The translations under genes were made by a program, and so were the position numbers. A DNA stretch of 64,000 nt from the NCBI RefSeq assembly GCF_004137345.1, contig NZ_SDWV01000001.1, positions 308,509 to 372,508 of the forward strand, read 5' to 3'. This DNA is from Nocardioides zhouii. GTDB taxonomy: Bacteria; Actinomycetota; Actinomycetes; Propionibacteriales; Nocardioidaceae. Positions 1 through 9,276 of this stretch are shown one piece after another. The notes beneath the pieces are model-generated. The model searched no databases and had not been told where the DNA came from. It saw only the letters and a list, made by a program, of their open reading frames with translations. Positions within the stretch are counted from its first letter, which is position 1, and each line of letters begins with the position of its first letter.

Positions 1-315
1 GGCCACCGCAACCTGCTCTGGGCCGACGGCGCGATCACGGGCGTCGTCGACTGGGTCGAGACCTCGACCGGTCCGGCCTGGCTCGACGCCGCCCACGCCG
101 CGTCGAACCTCGCCGTGATGTTCGACGCCGAGCCGGCTCGCGCGTTCGTGGAGAAGTGGGCCGCCACGTCGGGGACCGCGCCCGTACGCCACTGGCTGGT
201 GATGGACGCGGTCGGCTACCTGCCGCCGCCCGGCAGGCCACCGATGTTCGGCGATCCCGCCCAGCAGCAGCGCCTGGACGAGTGGCTCGGCCTGGTGGTC
301 GACGGACTCAGCTGA
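1..315 (+). CDS. Aminoglycoside/choline-type phosphotransferase, C-terminal part (truncated by window edge)
   Basis: Only the last 104 residues are present; the 5' end is outside the window. The visible start, HRNLLW followed about ten residues later by GVVDW, matches the catalytic-loop Asn and metal-binding Asp block of the APH family, which transfers phosphate from ATP to a small hydroxylated substrate. The helical C-terminal lobe follows (GPAWLDAAHAASNLAV). The substrate cannot be inferred from the tail; annotated members range from drug-resistance enzymes to choline or homoserine kinases. The stop codon overlaps the convergent racemase gene by 8 bp. Confidence 0.75.
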   Translation, partial: GHRNLLWADGAITGVVDWVETSTGPAWLDAAHAASNLAVMFDAEPARAFVEKWAATSGTAPVRHWLVMDAVGYLPPPGRPPMFGDPAQQQRLDEWLGLVVDGLS

Positions 316-1006
316 GCGCGAAGTCCACGGCCGCGCGGGCGTGCAGCGCGGTCGTGGCGAAGACCGGCACGTCGACGTCGTCCGGGCCGATGAGCAGCTC
401 GATCTCCGTACAGCCGAGCACCACTCCCCCGGCGCCCTGCTCGACCAGCCGCCGCACCACGTCGCCGTACGCCGCGCGCGACTCGTCGCGGACCACGCCG
501 AGCACCAGCTCGTCGTAGATGACGTCGTGGACGAGCGTGCGGTCGCCACCCTCCGGGACCAGGACGTCGATGCCGTGCGAGCGGAGCCGGTCGGCGTAGA
601 ACGGCTGCTCCATGGTGAACCGGGTGCCCAGCAGGGCCACCCGGTCGAGGCCGGCGGCGCGGACCGCGGAGGCGGTCACGTCGGCGAGGTGGAGCAGCGG
701 GATGTCGACGGCGGCCTCGATCGCGTCGGCCACCTTGTGCATCGTGTTCGTGCAGAGCACCACGCACTCGGCGCCTGCCGCCTCGAGTCCCTGCGCCTCG
801 CGGGCGAGCATGTCGCCCGCGGCCGCCCAGTCGCCCGCGACCTGCATCGCCTCGACCTCGGCGAAGTCGACCGACGCCATCACCAGCCGCGCCGAGTGGA
901 AGCCGCCGAGCCGGTCGCGTACGTCCTCGTTGATCAGGCGGTAGTAGAGCTCCGTGCTCTCCCAGCTCATCCCGCCCAGCAGGCCGATGCGACGCATGAC
1001 TGTCAT
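308..1006 (-). CDS. Aspartate/glutamate racemase family protein
   Basis: 232 residues, the normal length for the family. Cytosolic, cofactor-independent racemase interconverting L and D acidic amino acids or a related substrate. The N-terminal IGLLGGMSWEST is the signature of the aspartate racemase branch; the catalytic cysteines sit in VVLCTNTMHK and VLGCTEIELL. The ATG at 1006 has no clear ribosome binding site (RBS), so the mRNA may be leaderless; a second in-frame ATG at 997 (MRRIGLLGG) is an equally good start. It is divergent from the acetyltransferase with only 22 bp between starts. Confidence 0.85.
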   Translation of the reverse strand: MTVMRRIGLLGGMSWESTELYYRLINEDVRDRLGGFHSARLVMASVDFAEVEAMQVAGDWAAAGDMLAREAQGLEAAGAECVVLCTNTMHKVADAIEAAVDIPLLHLADVTASAVRAAGLDRVALLGTRFTMEQPFYADRLRSHGIDVLVPEGGDRTLVHDVIYDELVLGVVRDESRAAYGDVVRRLVEQGAGGVVLGCTEIELLIGPDDVDVPVFATTALHARAAVDFALS

Positions 1007-1028
1007 TGAACACGTCTAGCGTGGGGCC

Positions 1029-1628
1029 ATGGCCACGACGCCCCTCGCCCGGACCGACGGGCTGACCGTCCACCCGGCGACGCACGCGCGCTTCGACGAC
1101 GTCCGCACGATGGTCGGACCGAAGAATCCGACCTCCAACGTCTGCTGGTGCCTGAGCCACCGCATCCCCGCCAAGGAGAACACGTCGCTCGCCGGGCAGG
1201 AGCGCGCCGACCACGTCGAGGCGCTGACCCGCAAGCGCACCAAGCCGGGGGTCCTCGCGTACGACGGCGACGAGGTCGTCGGCTGGGCGGCGGTCGCGCC
1301 GCGGGCCGACCTGCCGTTCGCCCGCTCGACCAAGATCCCGCACGTCGACGACCAGGCAGCGTGGTCGGTGTGGTGCATCCGGGTCCGCCCCGGCCACCGC
1401 GGTCGCGGCATCTCCCACGTCCTGCTCGAGGGCGCGGTCGCGTACGCCGTCCAGCAGGGCGCCCCGGTCATCGAGGGCTACCCGGTCGACAACCAGGGCC
1501 AGAAGGTCGACCTGACGATGGCGTACGTCGGCACGCGCGCCGTGTTCGAGAAGGCCGGGTTTGAGCTCGCCAGCACGACCGAGGCGACGTCGGCGGGATT
1601 CCCGCGGGTCATCATGCGCCGGGGATGA
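1029..1628 (+). CDS. GNAT-family N-acetyltransferase
   Basis: 199 residues. The acetyl-CoA pyrophosphate-binding loop (motif A) is clear: IRVRPGHRGRGISHVLLEGA. The N-terminal half carries a Cys/Trp-rich stretch (NVCWCLSHRI), seen in a group of uncharacterised actinobacterial GNATs. Acetyl acceptor unknown. The start lies 22 bp from the divergent racemase, so both promoters must overlap. The 3' end overlaps the convergent lipoprotein gene by 17 bp. Confidence 0.85.
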   Translation: MATTPLARTDGLTVHPATHARFDDVRTMVGPKNPTSNVCWCLSHRIPAKENTSLAGQERADHVEALTRKRTKPGVLAYDGDEVVGWAAVAPRADLPFARSTKIPHVDDQAAWSVWCIRVRPGHRGRGISHVLLEGAVAYAVQQGAPVIEGYPVDNQGQKVDLTMAYVGTRAVFEKAGFELASTTEATSAGFPRVIMRRG

Positions 1629-2697
1629 ACCACTCGGCCTCGCGCTTGAAAGGGCCTGACGGCCCGACCTGACGCACCCGCGAACCATCCGCGTCCATGA
1701 CGTAGAAGGCGTTGGCGGGGTGGGTGTAGAAGTCCGCGACGGGATTGAGCGCGAAGAGGATCCGCGTGCCGTCGGGAGACCAGGTCGGGTGCGAGGCGAA
1801 GAGCTCAGGGTGGTCGAACACCTTGACCAGGTGGCTCCCGTCCGGATGCACGGTCCACAGCGCGCCCCGCTGCGACGTACGTCCGTCCTGGAACAGCACC
1901 AGCCGCCCGTCCGGCGAGAATCGCACGGAGCCCAGCCCGACCACCACCGATGCCGGGACGAGCGGCCTGGCGCCACCGGCGCCGTCGAGGCGCATGATCA
2001 TGAGGGTTCCCTGACTGGTGTTGCCCGTCGCGCCGGCCTCCTCCCGCAGGAAGACCAAGGAGGTGCCGTCCGGTGACACGTCGCCCGGGATGTCGTTGGT
2101 GCGGCGGAGCTCGCGGGTGAGCCTGACCCGGTGTCCGCCGTCGACGCTGTCGACGAGGTACATGCCCGAGACCGACTCGGTGCTGTCGTCCCACCCCTGG
2201 ACGACGACCCGCTGTCCGTCCGGTGTCCACGCGCCCGGACCGAGGTTCAGCGTGCCCGGTGGGAGCGGGAGCGCCCGAGGACGACCACCGGACAGGGGGA
2301 AGATGCCGACGGTGATCCGGTCGTCCTTGGTCACGGACGCGCCGAGGATCGAGCGGTGGTCGGGTGACAGCCTGATGCAGCAGGTCACCCCCGAGGCAGC
2401 CAGCTCGACCTCGTGGCTGCCGTCGAGTCGGCTGACGAACGGCGTGTCGTCGGAGAAGGCGCCGCCGGCCTTGGTGAAGACGATGAGGCCGGCTGGGCGC
2501 ACGGCACTCGTCGGGATGGTCGGCGCGGTCGCCGTCGCGCCCGGGGTGGACGACGGGTTCGTGGGGGTGCTGGTTGCGGTGGTGGGCTCGGCAGTCGGCG
2601 ACGGTGTCTCGCTGCAGCCCGCGACCGGTGCGCTCAGCCCGAGTGCGGCAATGGTGCCGATGACGGCGCGTCGTACGCAGCTGGCGTGGACTGTCAT
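1612..2697 (-). CDS. Lipoprotein with TolB/WD40-like beta-propeller repeats
   Basis: 361 residues. A signal peptide ends in a lipobox (SAPVAGC), followed by a Ser/Thr/Pro-rich linker, so the protein is probably tethered to the outer face of the membrane. The body has repeated blades ending in SPDHRSILG, TPDGQRVVV, SPDGTSLVF, SPDGRLVLF and SPDGTRILF, the PD40/TolB-type propeller signature. Such propellers bind proteins or peptides; no enzymatic residues are apparent. The start at 2697 is chosen over upstream in-frame codons because GAGGGAG precedes it and the lipoprotein signal begins there. It follows the small membrane gene by 11 bp, probably as an operon. Confidence 0.8.
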   Translation of the reverse strand: MTVHASCVRRAVIGTIAALGLSAPVAGCSETPSPTAEPTTATSTPTNPSSTPGATATAPTIPTSAVRPAGLIVFTKAGGAFSDDTPFVSRLDGSHEVELAASGVTCCIRLSPDHRSILGASVTKDDRITVGIFPLSGGRPRALPLPPGTLNLGPGAWTPDGQRVVVQGWDDSTESVSGMYLVDSVDGGHRVRLTRELRRTNDIPGDVSPDGTSLVFLREEAGATGNTSQGTLMIMRLDGAGGARPLVPASVVVGLGSVRFSPDGRLVLFQDGRTSQRGALWTVHPDGSHLVKVFDHPELFASHPTWSPDGTRILFALNPVADFYTHPANAFYVMDADGSRVRQVGPSGPFKREAEWFIPGA

Positions 2698-2708
2698 GGC
2701 CGACTCCC

Positions 2709-2999
2709 TCAACCGAGATCGGCGATCGTCCACACGGCCATCATCAGGATCATCGCGGCAGCGACCACCACGGCAACGACGGCTCGGGTCCGACCGGTGC
2801 GCGAGCGGTTCAGCTGGGCCGCGCCCAGCGCCACGGCGAGCAGCGCCGGCGGAAGACCCCACGCGAAGCCGCCGCCGGGCAACCAGTCCCAGGTCACGAT
2901 CGAACCGGGGACCGAGAGGACGGCCAGGACAAGGGCCGGGATCGACAGGTCCCGGGGCGGGGCGAGATCGACCGGGCGACGGGTGGCTGTGTGGTCCAT
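2709..2999 (-). CDS. Small integral membrane protein
   Basis: 96 residues with about three hydrophobic segments (around IPALVLAVLSVPGSIV, FAWGLPPALLAVALGAA and AVVAVVVAAAMILMMAVW) and an N-terminal cytoplasmic tail. No family recognised; it resembles the DUF4190-type small membrane proteins of actinobacteria. The ATG at 2999 is preferred to the one at 3014 because AAGGAG lies 6 nt upstream of it. It is the first gene of a pair with the propeller lipoprotein, with 11 bp between stop and start. Confidence 0.6.
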   Translation of the reverse strand: MDHTATRRPVDLAPPRDLSIPALVLAVLSVPGSIVTWDWLPGGGFAWGLPPALLAVALGAAQLNRSRTGRTRAVVAVVVAAAMILMMAVWTIADLG

Positions 3000-3103
3000 G
3001 GGGTGCTCCTTCATCGAGTGTTCGGGTCGCTCTCGACGCTAGGCAGCACAGGACGCCCGGTCATCCGGGCAGGCACCCGCATCGGGACCGTCCTGGCACG
3101 GAG

Positions 3104-3754
3104 TCAGGCCGGACCGGGCACCCCGAGGTGGGCGAGGACGGCGAGCACCCGGCGGTGACCGCCCACGTCCTCGTTGAGCCCGAGCTTGAGGAAGACGTGC
3201 CCGGTGTGGGTCTCGATCGTCCGCTCGTTGAGCACCAGCCGTTCGGCGATGCTCTGGTTGGACAGCCCCTCGGCCATGAGTGCGAGCACCTCCCGCTCAC
3301 GGGCGGACAACGCCTCGAGGACGGATCGGGAGCGGTCCGCGGCGAACAGCGTGGCCACGACCTGGGGGTCCAGCGCGGACCCGCCCGACGCCACCCGCTC
3401 TGCTGCGTCCATGAAGTCGGCGACCTCGAGCACCCGGTCCTTCAGCAGGTAGCCGAAACCATGCTGGCTCGCCAGCCCGACGACCCCGGCGGCCTCGATG
3501 TGCTGGGAGAGGAGCAGGACGGCGACCTCCGGGTGGTGCTCACGGATCCACCCCGCGGCGCGGAGGCCCTCGTCACTGAAGCTGGGCGGCATCCGAACGT
3601 CGACGACTGCCAGGTCCGGTGCGTGCTCCGCGACCGCGTCCCGCAACGTGTCGCCGTCAGCCACGGCCGCGACGACGTCATGACCGGCGTCGTCGAACAG
3701 TCGGGCGAGTCCCGCGCGTAGCAGGGCCTGATCCTCGGCCAGGACTACGCGCAC
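3104..3754 (-). CDS. NarL/FixJ-family response regulator
   Basis: 216 residues. Receiver domain (1-120) with the acidic pocket VLAEDQ, phospho-acceptor Asp52 in VVDVRMP and a conserved Lys (LLKDR). A LuxR-type helix-turn-helix occupies about 148-205 ([20 protein letters not shown], then [16 protein letters not shown]). The start lies inside the 3' end of the histidine kinase gene (10-bp overlap), so the two are translationally coupled and form a cognate pair. Targets unknown. Confidence 0.92.
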   Translation of the reverse strand: MRVVLAEDQALLRAGLARLFDDAGHDVVAAVADGDTLRDAVAEHAPDLAVVDVRMPPSFSDEGLRAAGWIREHHPEVAVLLLSQHIEAAGVVGLASQHGFGYLLKDRVLEVADFMDAAERVASGGSALDPQVVATLFAADRSRSVLEALSAREREVLALMAEGLSNQSIAERLVLNERTIETHTGHVFLKLGLNEDVGGHRRVLAVLAHLGVPGPA

Positions 3755-5727
3755 GGGATCTCGACCTCCAGCCGTGTGCCCCGACCGGGTCCGCTGTCGA
3801 TCGCCAGCCGCCCACCGACGCTGGCCAGCCGGTCCGCCAGGCCCACCAGCCCCGACCCGCCACCCGGAGTCGCCCCGCCGCGTCCGTCGTCGACCACCGC
3901 GACCCGCAGGACGCCGTCGGCGTGTGCGGCGATCAGCCGCACCCGGCTCGCACCCGAGTGCTTGACCGCGTTCGCCAGGCCCTCGCTCGCGACGAAGTAC
4001 GCCGCCGCCTCGATCTCCGGCGCGAAGCGCTGGTCTGTCGCGTCGACCGCGGTGGGCAGGCGGGCGCTCGCTGCCAACCCGGAGAAGGCGGATGCCAGCC
4101 CTGCATCGAGAGCGTTGGGGCGCACCCCGTTGGCCAGGTCGCGCAGCTCCTGGATCGCCTCCGACAGGCCCGACACGGCGCCGTCGAGCGCGATACTGAC
4201 CCTTTTGTCAGAGAGCGTCTGCTGGAGGTGTCGCAGGTCGAGCCCGACCGACACCAGCCGCTGCTGGGCGCCGTCGTGGAGATCGCGCTCGAGCCGTCGG
4301 CGCTCAGCCTGGGTTGCGGACAGGATCCGCAGTCGGGAGTCCTGCACCTCGGCGAGCTGGCGCCGTACCTCGACGCGGAGGCGGGCGACCTCGATCGCCA
4401 GGCCGGCGCGGACCAGAACGGCGTCCATCGTGCCGGGCGCGCTCCCGGTGTCCGGGTCGTGGATGAGGGTGGCGACCAGCAGGTCGCCGCGACGGATCGG
4501 CGTGCGGCCGACCGGGTGGTCCGGCAGCTGCGGGACGAGGCGGCCGGCGCTGTCGGCATGCACCCCGGGATCGGGTAGCCAGAAGTACAGCCGCAGCGTG
4601 GGGTCACGCAGACCGCGTGCCAGCACGCCCGCGACGACCTCCGGCTCGACGCGCCCGGAGCGGACGTCGTCCAGGAAGGCGTCGACAGCCTCCATGGCGT
4701 CGTACCGCGCACGGTTGAACCTGTGGTCGACCCGCCGTTGGGTGCGGTCGCGGAGCGGACGGAAGGCGAGGGCCACGCCCAGGGTCGCTACGGCCGTCGT
4801 GATCGTCGAGCCGTCGCCCAGTACGACCCCGCCGAGCACGATCACACCGACGAACGCACCGCCCAGCAGGGCAGTGAGCACACCGTAGAGCACGGCCACG
4901 GAGATCAGCCGGTCGATGTCGTAGAGCCGGTAGCGAAGCACGGCGATCGAGATGCTCAGCGGGACCACGACCAGCATCAGCACGAAGGGGACGACCGTCA
5001 CCGCCGTAGGTCCGTCAGTCCCCGGGTCGAGGATGCCGCACGCGATCGACACGGGCACCGAGGCCCCGGACAGCGCGATCCACTTCAGCTGGTGGCGCTC
5101 GACGCCCCGGGAGGCGCGGAACCGCATCACCAGACAGGCGAAGCCCGCCACGAAGGTGAGGAGCATCCCGAGCAGGCCGACGAGCTGGAGGGCCGAGCCT
5201 ACTCCGTCGGGAAGCACGGCCAGGGGTGGCACGACGTCGTACGGCCGGTCGAGAGGCGAGCGGCTGAGCACTCCGCTCGCGAGTGTCACGACGAAGGACG
5301 CCGTGCCCAGTGCAGCCGGGACCCGCCAGCGCCGCGACAGGAGCCTCCCGTCCGGGAAGACCCAGGCGAGGGCAACGAGCGGCGCGAACGTCGCCGACCA
5401 TCCGTGCGTCTGCCACACGGCGGCGAGCCGCACCGGCGTCGACAGGGCGGCCCCGGACAGGGACAGCTGGGCGGCCGACTCGACGAAACCGGTGAGCGCC
5501 AGCACGACGCCGTTCAGGAGGAGCAGCCAGCCGATGACGTGCCCCGGCCGCCGACGGAGGACCAGGAGACCCAGGCCGGCGCTCGAGAGCATGGCCACCA
5601 GGAACAGGGCGTCCAGCGGAAGGTCAAGCACCGGTGCACCGGCCTCGACACGCACGAAGGGCGTGGCAACGAGCGCGATGGCCGCGACGGCGACCGCCAC
5701 CCAGCTCCAGGCCCTCGACTCGATCAT
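3745..5727 (-). CDS. NarL-type (HisKA_3) membrane sensor histidine kinase
   Basis: 660 residues. The N-terminal half has about nine or ten hydrophobic segments and no large extracytoplasmic domain, so the signal is probably sensed in or at the membrane. A GAF-like region follows. The DHp domain carries the HisKA_3 motif [15 protein letters not shown] with phospho-acceptor His484; the ATPase domain shows the N box (NAVKHSG, about 586) and G boxes ([16 protein letters not shown]). It phosphorylates the overlapping downstream response regulator. Divergent from the FAD-TPR gene. Confidence 0.92.
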   Translation of the reverse strand: MIESRAWSWVAVAVAAIALVATPFVRVEAGAPVLDLPLDALFLVAMLSSAGLGLLVLRRRPGHVIGWLLLLNGVVLALTGFVESAAQLSLSGAALSTPVRLAAVWQTHGWSATFAPLVALAWVFPDGRLLSRRWRVPAALGTASFVVTLASGVLSRSPLDRPYDVVPPLAVLPDGVGSALQLVGLLGMLLTFVAGFACLVMRFRASRGVERHQLKWIALSGASVPVSIACGILDPGTDGPTAVTVVPFVLMLVVVPLSISIAVLRYRLYDIDRLISVAVLYGVLTALLGGAFVGVIVLGGVVLGDGSTITTAVATLGVALAFRPLRDRTQRRVDHRFNRARYDAMEAVDAFLDDVRSGRVEPEVVAGVLARGLRDPTLRLYFWLPDPGVHADSAGRLVPQLPDHPVGRTPIRRGDLLVATLIHDPDTGSAPGTMDAVLVRAGLAIEVARLRVEVRRQLAEVQDSRLRILSATQAERRRLERDLHDGAQQRLVSVGLDLRHLQQTLSDKRVSIALDGAVSGLSEAIQELRDLANGVRPNALDAGLASAFSGLAASARLPTAVDATDQRFAPEIEAAAYFVASEGLANAVKHSGASRVRLIAAHADGVLRVAVVDDGRGGATPGGGSGLVGLADRLASVGGRLAIDSGPGRGTRLEVEIPCA

Positions 5728-5836
5728 GGCGATCCGATCATCCGCCCAGCCTTCGGGGACGGCAACCGTGCCAGCACGGAGCCTCGCCCGTGAGCAGCGC
5801 GCCGACTCGCGTCCGGGCCACTCCGGTTGCTACCTT

Positions 5837-5852
5837 AGTGGAGTAATTCACT
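5837..5852. promoter_or_regulatory. Imperfect palindrome between kinase and FAD-TPR genes
   Basis: AGTGGA-GTAA-TTCACT, arms matching except one position, lies 26-41 bp upstream of the FAD-TPR start and within the 150-bp divergent intergenic region. The placement suits an operator, possibly for the neighbouring response regulator, but there is no second site to support it. Confidence 0.3.
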
Positions 5853-5877
5853 GCACAAAGAGGGACGGAGCCGCGGG

Positions 5878-8544
5878 ATGTTGACGAACGAGGGTGACTG
5901 TCGGGTCGTCGTGGTCGGGGCGGGTGCCGGAGGCACGTTGGTGGCCACGCACCTGGTCACCGCGCTCTCCTCCCGGTTCCGCGTCGAGCTGGTCGACCCG
6001 GCGCCGACGACGGGCCGCGGCCAGGCGTACTCGACGACCGATGACCGCCACCTCCTCAACGTGCCGGCCTCGGGCATGAGCGCGTTCCCGCGCGACCCCG
6101 AGCACTTCCTGCGCTGGCTGCGCAACAACCACGACCCGAAGTTCCAGCCCCACGACTTCGCTCCGCGATCCGTGTTCGGCCGCTACCTCGAGAGCCTGCT
6201 CACCACGGCGACAGAGTTCCCCGGCAACGCCCGGCTCGTACGCCGTCGCGCCGAGGTCGTCGACGTCTCCGAGGCAGGCGGCGGATTCGTCGTCGAGCTC
6301 TCCGACGGCGACCGCATCGAGGCGCGCGCCGTCGTGCTGGCAACCAGCAGCCGACCCGGCACCGGCTGGGCGCCGCCCGAGCTGGCGAGCGACCCCCGGC
6401 TCGTCGCCGACCCGTGGACGCAGGGGATCCCCGAGGTCGGCGACGTGCTCATGCTCGGCTCGGGCCTGACCATGGTGGACCTCGCGATCAGCTCGGACCG
6501 CCCCGATCGCACCGTCCACGTCGTCTCGCGCACCGACGCCGTGCCGAAGCCGCACGTCCTGCCCACGACTCCCCCGGTCCCGCCGCCGCCCGGCATCACC
6601 CGCACCCAGGGCCTCGACGCCCTGCGGTCCACGCTCGCCGCACACGTCGAGACCACCGTCGAGGGCACCGGCGACTGGCGCGCGGCGATCGACGGCCTCC
6701 GGCCCGTCACGGCCCAGCTCTGGCGCGGGCTCTCAGAAGCCGACAAGTGCCGCTTCATCGCCGAGGACGCCCGCGGCTGGGACGTGCACCGGCACCGGAT
6801 GGCGCCTGCCACCGCGCGTCGCTTCGACGCGATCGCGGCCGACGGCCGGCTCAAGCGTCACCGCGGCACCATCGCTGCCGTACGCGCCGGTGACCACGCA
6901 CTCCACGTCACGCTCGACGACGGCACCGACCTCCGCGTCGCCGCGGTCGTGAACTGCACCGGACCCGTCGGCTCCATCGCCGCCGACCCGCTGCTGACCC
7001 GCCTCGCCCAGACCGGCCTCGTCCGCCCCGGACCTGCCGGCCTCGGCATCGACACCGCCGACGACGGCCGGATCCTCGGCACCCTGTCCGACGACCTGCC
7101 GTTCCTCGCGGTCGGCTCCCTGCGCCGGGGCAACCTGTGGGAGTCCACGGCGATGCCGGAGATCCGCGAGCAGGCGTACGACGTCGCCCGCGTCGTCAGC
7201 CGCTCGATGCACGGCGAGTCCCGCCGTCGGCCGGTCGACCCGTACGGCCTCACCCTCTCCACCACCAGCAGCGCCGCCGAGCGCTACAACGACGCCTTCG
7301 GCCGCCTGCTGCGCCTGCAGGACGGCGTCGAGGACGGGCTCGCCGCGGCCGTCGCCGAGGACGAGGGCTTCGTCCAGGCCCACGCCGCGCTCGCGCTCCT
7401 CGGCCACGAGTGGGGCACCAACGACCACTGGCACGCCTCGCTCCGCGCCGCCCACCGCGCTGCCTCCGAGCGCCACCTCGACGACCGCGAGAGCTCGTTC
7501 CTCGACGCGGTCACGACGCGCCTGCGCACCGACGAGGCCACCGGCTCGGCGGCCCTGCTGCGCCACGTGCGGCTCTTCCCGCGCGACGCCCTCGCCGTCA
7601 GCGTCGCCGTCCCGACGGTCGCCTTCGGTGGCCTCACGAGCGGCAGCCAGACCGCTGAGCTCGTCGAGTCGCTCGGCAGGTCCTACGGCGACGACTGGTG
7701 GTACGCCGGCCAGCTCGCGTTCGTCCGCCAGGACCAGGAGCGCTGGGCCGAGGCCGAGGAGCTGTCGTCGTACGCCCTGTCGGTCGAGCCGGCCTCGGGC
7801 CACGCGGTCCACGCCCGGGCGCACGTCTTCTACGAGACCGGCGACCACACGGCCGGGCTGGCGTGGCTCGACGAGTGGATCCGCACCCGCGGCCCGGAGG
7901 CCAACCACCGTTCGCACTTCTCCTGGCACGCCGCGCTCCACGAGCTGATGCAGGACGACATCGAGGCCGTACGTCGGCGCTACGCCCGCGAGCTCGACCC
8001 GTCCGTGGTCAGCGGCAGCCGGGTCGTGGTTGACAGCGGCGCGCTGCTCTGGCGCGGCCGGGTCACCGGGGCCTGGACCGAGAACCTCCCTGTCGCCGAG
8101 GTACGCGCGCAGGCGCCCGTCGAGTGGCTCACCGCGCCGCCGACACCGTTCGCCGCCATGCACAGCGCCGTCCTGCTCGCCGCCGACGGCGACGCCACCG
8201 CCCTCACCCGGCTGGCCGAGGAGTCGGCACGCCACGAGGACCGGGTCTTCCGCGACGTGGTTGCTCCCCTGTGCACCGGCCTCGTCTCGGTCGTCGACGA
8301 GCGCTGGAACGCCGCCTCCGCGACGCTGACCACCGTCGTCGCCACGATGGCGCCGCTGGGCGGCAGCAAGGCGCAGCGCGAGGTCGTCGAGGACACGTTG
8401 GTGCACGCGCTGGCGATGGCCGGTCGCACCACCGAGGCCGCTGCCGTGCTCGACGAGCGGCTCTCCCGCCGTTCGTCCGCCCTGGACGCCCGTCGCCGGG
8501 CGGCCGTCGCCGCTCCCGCCCACGCGGACTCGACGGGTTGGTGA
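5878..8544 (+). CDS. FAD/NAD(P)-binding protein fused to a C-terminal TTC38-like TPR domain
   Basis: 888 residues, about twice the length of a simple flavoprotein. Residues 8-25 form a Rossmann dinucleotide site (VVVVGAGAGGTLVATHL). The first ~460 residues match the FAD-NAD(P)-binding family of putative flavin monooxygenases or oxidoreductases (GRGQAYSTTDDRHLLNVPA; VVNCTGPVGS). After residue ~470 the sequence changes to helical repeats resembling TPR protein 38 (LALLGHEWGTNDHWHA; ARAHVFYETGDHTAGLAWL; WHAALHELMQ). There is no stop or rearrangement between them, so this is a real fusion. GGAG lies 7 nt before the ATG. Substrate unknown. Confidence 0.75.
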   Translation: MLTNEGDCRVVVVGAGAGGTLVATHLVTALSSRFRVELVDPAPTTGRGQAYSTTDDRHLLNVPASGMSAFPRDPEHFLRWLRNNHDPKFQPHDFAPRSVFGRYLESLLTTATEFPGNARLVRRRAEVVDVSEAGGGFVVELSDGDRIEARAVVLATSSRPGTGWAPPELASDPRLVADPWTQGIPEVGDVLMLGSGLTMVDLAISSDRPDRTVHVVSRTDAVPKPHVLPTTPPVPPPPGITRTQGLDALRSTLAAHVETTVEGTGDWRAAIDGLRPVTAQLWRGLSEADKCRFIAEDARGWDVHRHRMAPATARRFDAIAADGRLKRHRGTIAAVRAGDHALHVTLDDGTDLRVAAVVNCTGPVGSIAADPLLTRLAQTGLVRPGPAGLGIDTADDGRILGTLSDDLPFLAVGSLRRGNLWESTAMPEIREQAYDVARVVSRSMHGESRRRPVDPYGLTLSTTSSAAERYNDAFGRLLRLQDGVEDGLAAAVAEDEGFVQAHAALALLGHEWGTNDHWHASLRAAHRAASERHLDDRESSFLDAVTTRLRTDEATGSAALLRHVRLFPRDALAVSVAVPTVAFGGLTSGSQTAELVESLGRSYGDDWWYAGQLAFVRQDQERWAEAEELSSYALSVEPASGHAVHARAHVFYETGDHTAGLAWLDEWIRTRGPEANHRSHFSWHAALHELMQDDIEAVRRRYARELDPSVVSGSRVVVDSGALLWRGRVTGAWTENLPVAEVRAQAPVEWLTAPPTPFAAMHSAVLLAADGDATALTRLAEESARHEDRVFRDVVAPLCTGLVSVVDERWNAASATLTTVVATMAPLGGSKAQREVVEDTLVHALAMAGRTTEAAAVLDERLSRRSSALDARRRAAVAAPAHADSTGW

Positions 8545-8551
8545 CCCGGCC

Positions 8552-8689
8552 GTGCTCCAGGACGCGCTGAGCACGGTCGCCGTGACGACGATGTTCGCCC
8601 TCGCGATGGTCGACCTCCACGTCGAGCTGGTCGCCGGTGCGGCGGCGTGGCTCGCGGCCTGGTGGCTCCTGCGGGAGACCTCGGCCTAG
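8552..8689 (+). CDS. Possible 45-residue membrane-associated small protein
   Basis: An open frame starts at a GTG 7 bp after the FAD-TPR stop and encodes a hydrophobic peptide (VTTMFALAMVDLHV; AGAAAWLAAWWLL). It ends at a stop overlapping the convergent membrane gene by 4 bp. Codon positions are GC-rich as in real genes here, but there is no strong RBS and no recognised family. Confidence 0.35.
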   Translation: MLQDALSTVAVTTMFALAMVDLHVELVAGAAAWLAAWWLLRETSA

Positions 8690-8877
8690 GCCTTCCTGAC
8701 CACACCCACCGCAGCGAGCACGACGCCCACCACGATCATCAGGGCCGCGACCAGCCCCAGCATCGAGCCGATGACGCGTACCCCGTCGCTGCTCGCGGCG
8801 TTGAGTGCCATGGAGGCGAAGAAGATCAGGACCGCGACGCCGACGAGCGTGACTCCCCTGCGGGTCAGTGCGTTCAT
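8686..8877 (-). CDS. Small two-TM membrane protein
   Basis: 63 residues with two hydrophobic helices (VTLVGVAVLIFFASMALNAA and VIGSMLGLVAALMIVVGVVL) separated by a short polar loop. Small proteins of this layout are common and uncharacterised in actinobacteria. It lies 21 bp downstream of the lipoprotein gene on the same strand, possibly co-transcribed. Confidence 0.55.
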   Translation of the reverse strand: MNALTRRGVTLVGVAVLIFFASMALNAASSDGVRVIGSMLGLVAALMIVVGVVLAAVGVVRKA

Positions 8878-8898
8878 CTGCGGAACCTAGCAGCGCGC

Positions 8899-9276
8899 CT
8901 ACTGGTTCTCGGCGAGGTCCGCTCGGATGCGCCGCTGCTCGTCGGCCGCCACATCGTCGGCGATCAGCACGCCGAAGGAGCCGTCGTCGTAGCGAAGGCC
9001 GAGGACCTGAGCAGGTGAGTAGCCCTCGAAGGTCCACGTCTGCACCTCGACGGGGTCGTCCGGGAACACCAGGCCCTCAGGGTCCTCCCCCGCGTCGTCA
9101 CACTCGGCTCGGTCGGCGCTCGCGTGGCGGGTCGCATCCCGGCTGGTCACCCCGTTCCACGTGTAGACCACACCCTCCAGGCGGACCTGGTCCGGGCAGT
9201 CGGCCGAGGACTCCGAGCCGGCCTGCGAGCAGGCGGTCGCCGCGACGACGACCAGGCAGAGCGGGAGGGTCCTCAC
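8899..9276 (-). CDS. Small putative lipoprotein
   Basis: 125 residues. A short signal peptide ends with lipobox VAATAC at residues 11-16, so it should be lipid-anchored outside the membrane. The mature part is acidic and small, with no recognised domain. Function unknown. Confidence 0.6.
   Translation of the reverse strand: MRTLPLCLVVVAATACSQAGSESSADCPDQVRLEGVVYTWNGVTSRDATRHASADRAECDDAGEDPEGLVFPDDPVEVQTWTFEGYSPAQVLGLRYDDGSFGVLIADDVAADEQRRIRADLAENQ

Noticed and set aside
6733..8574. 613-codon open frame antisense to the FAD-TPR gene
   Set aside because: The plus-strand frame has a Rossmann motif and TPR-like repeats; the antisense frame has no RBS or domain.
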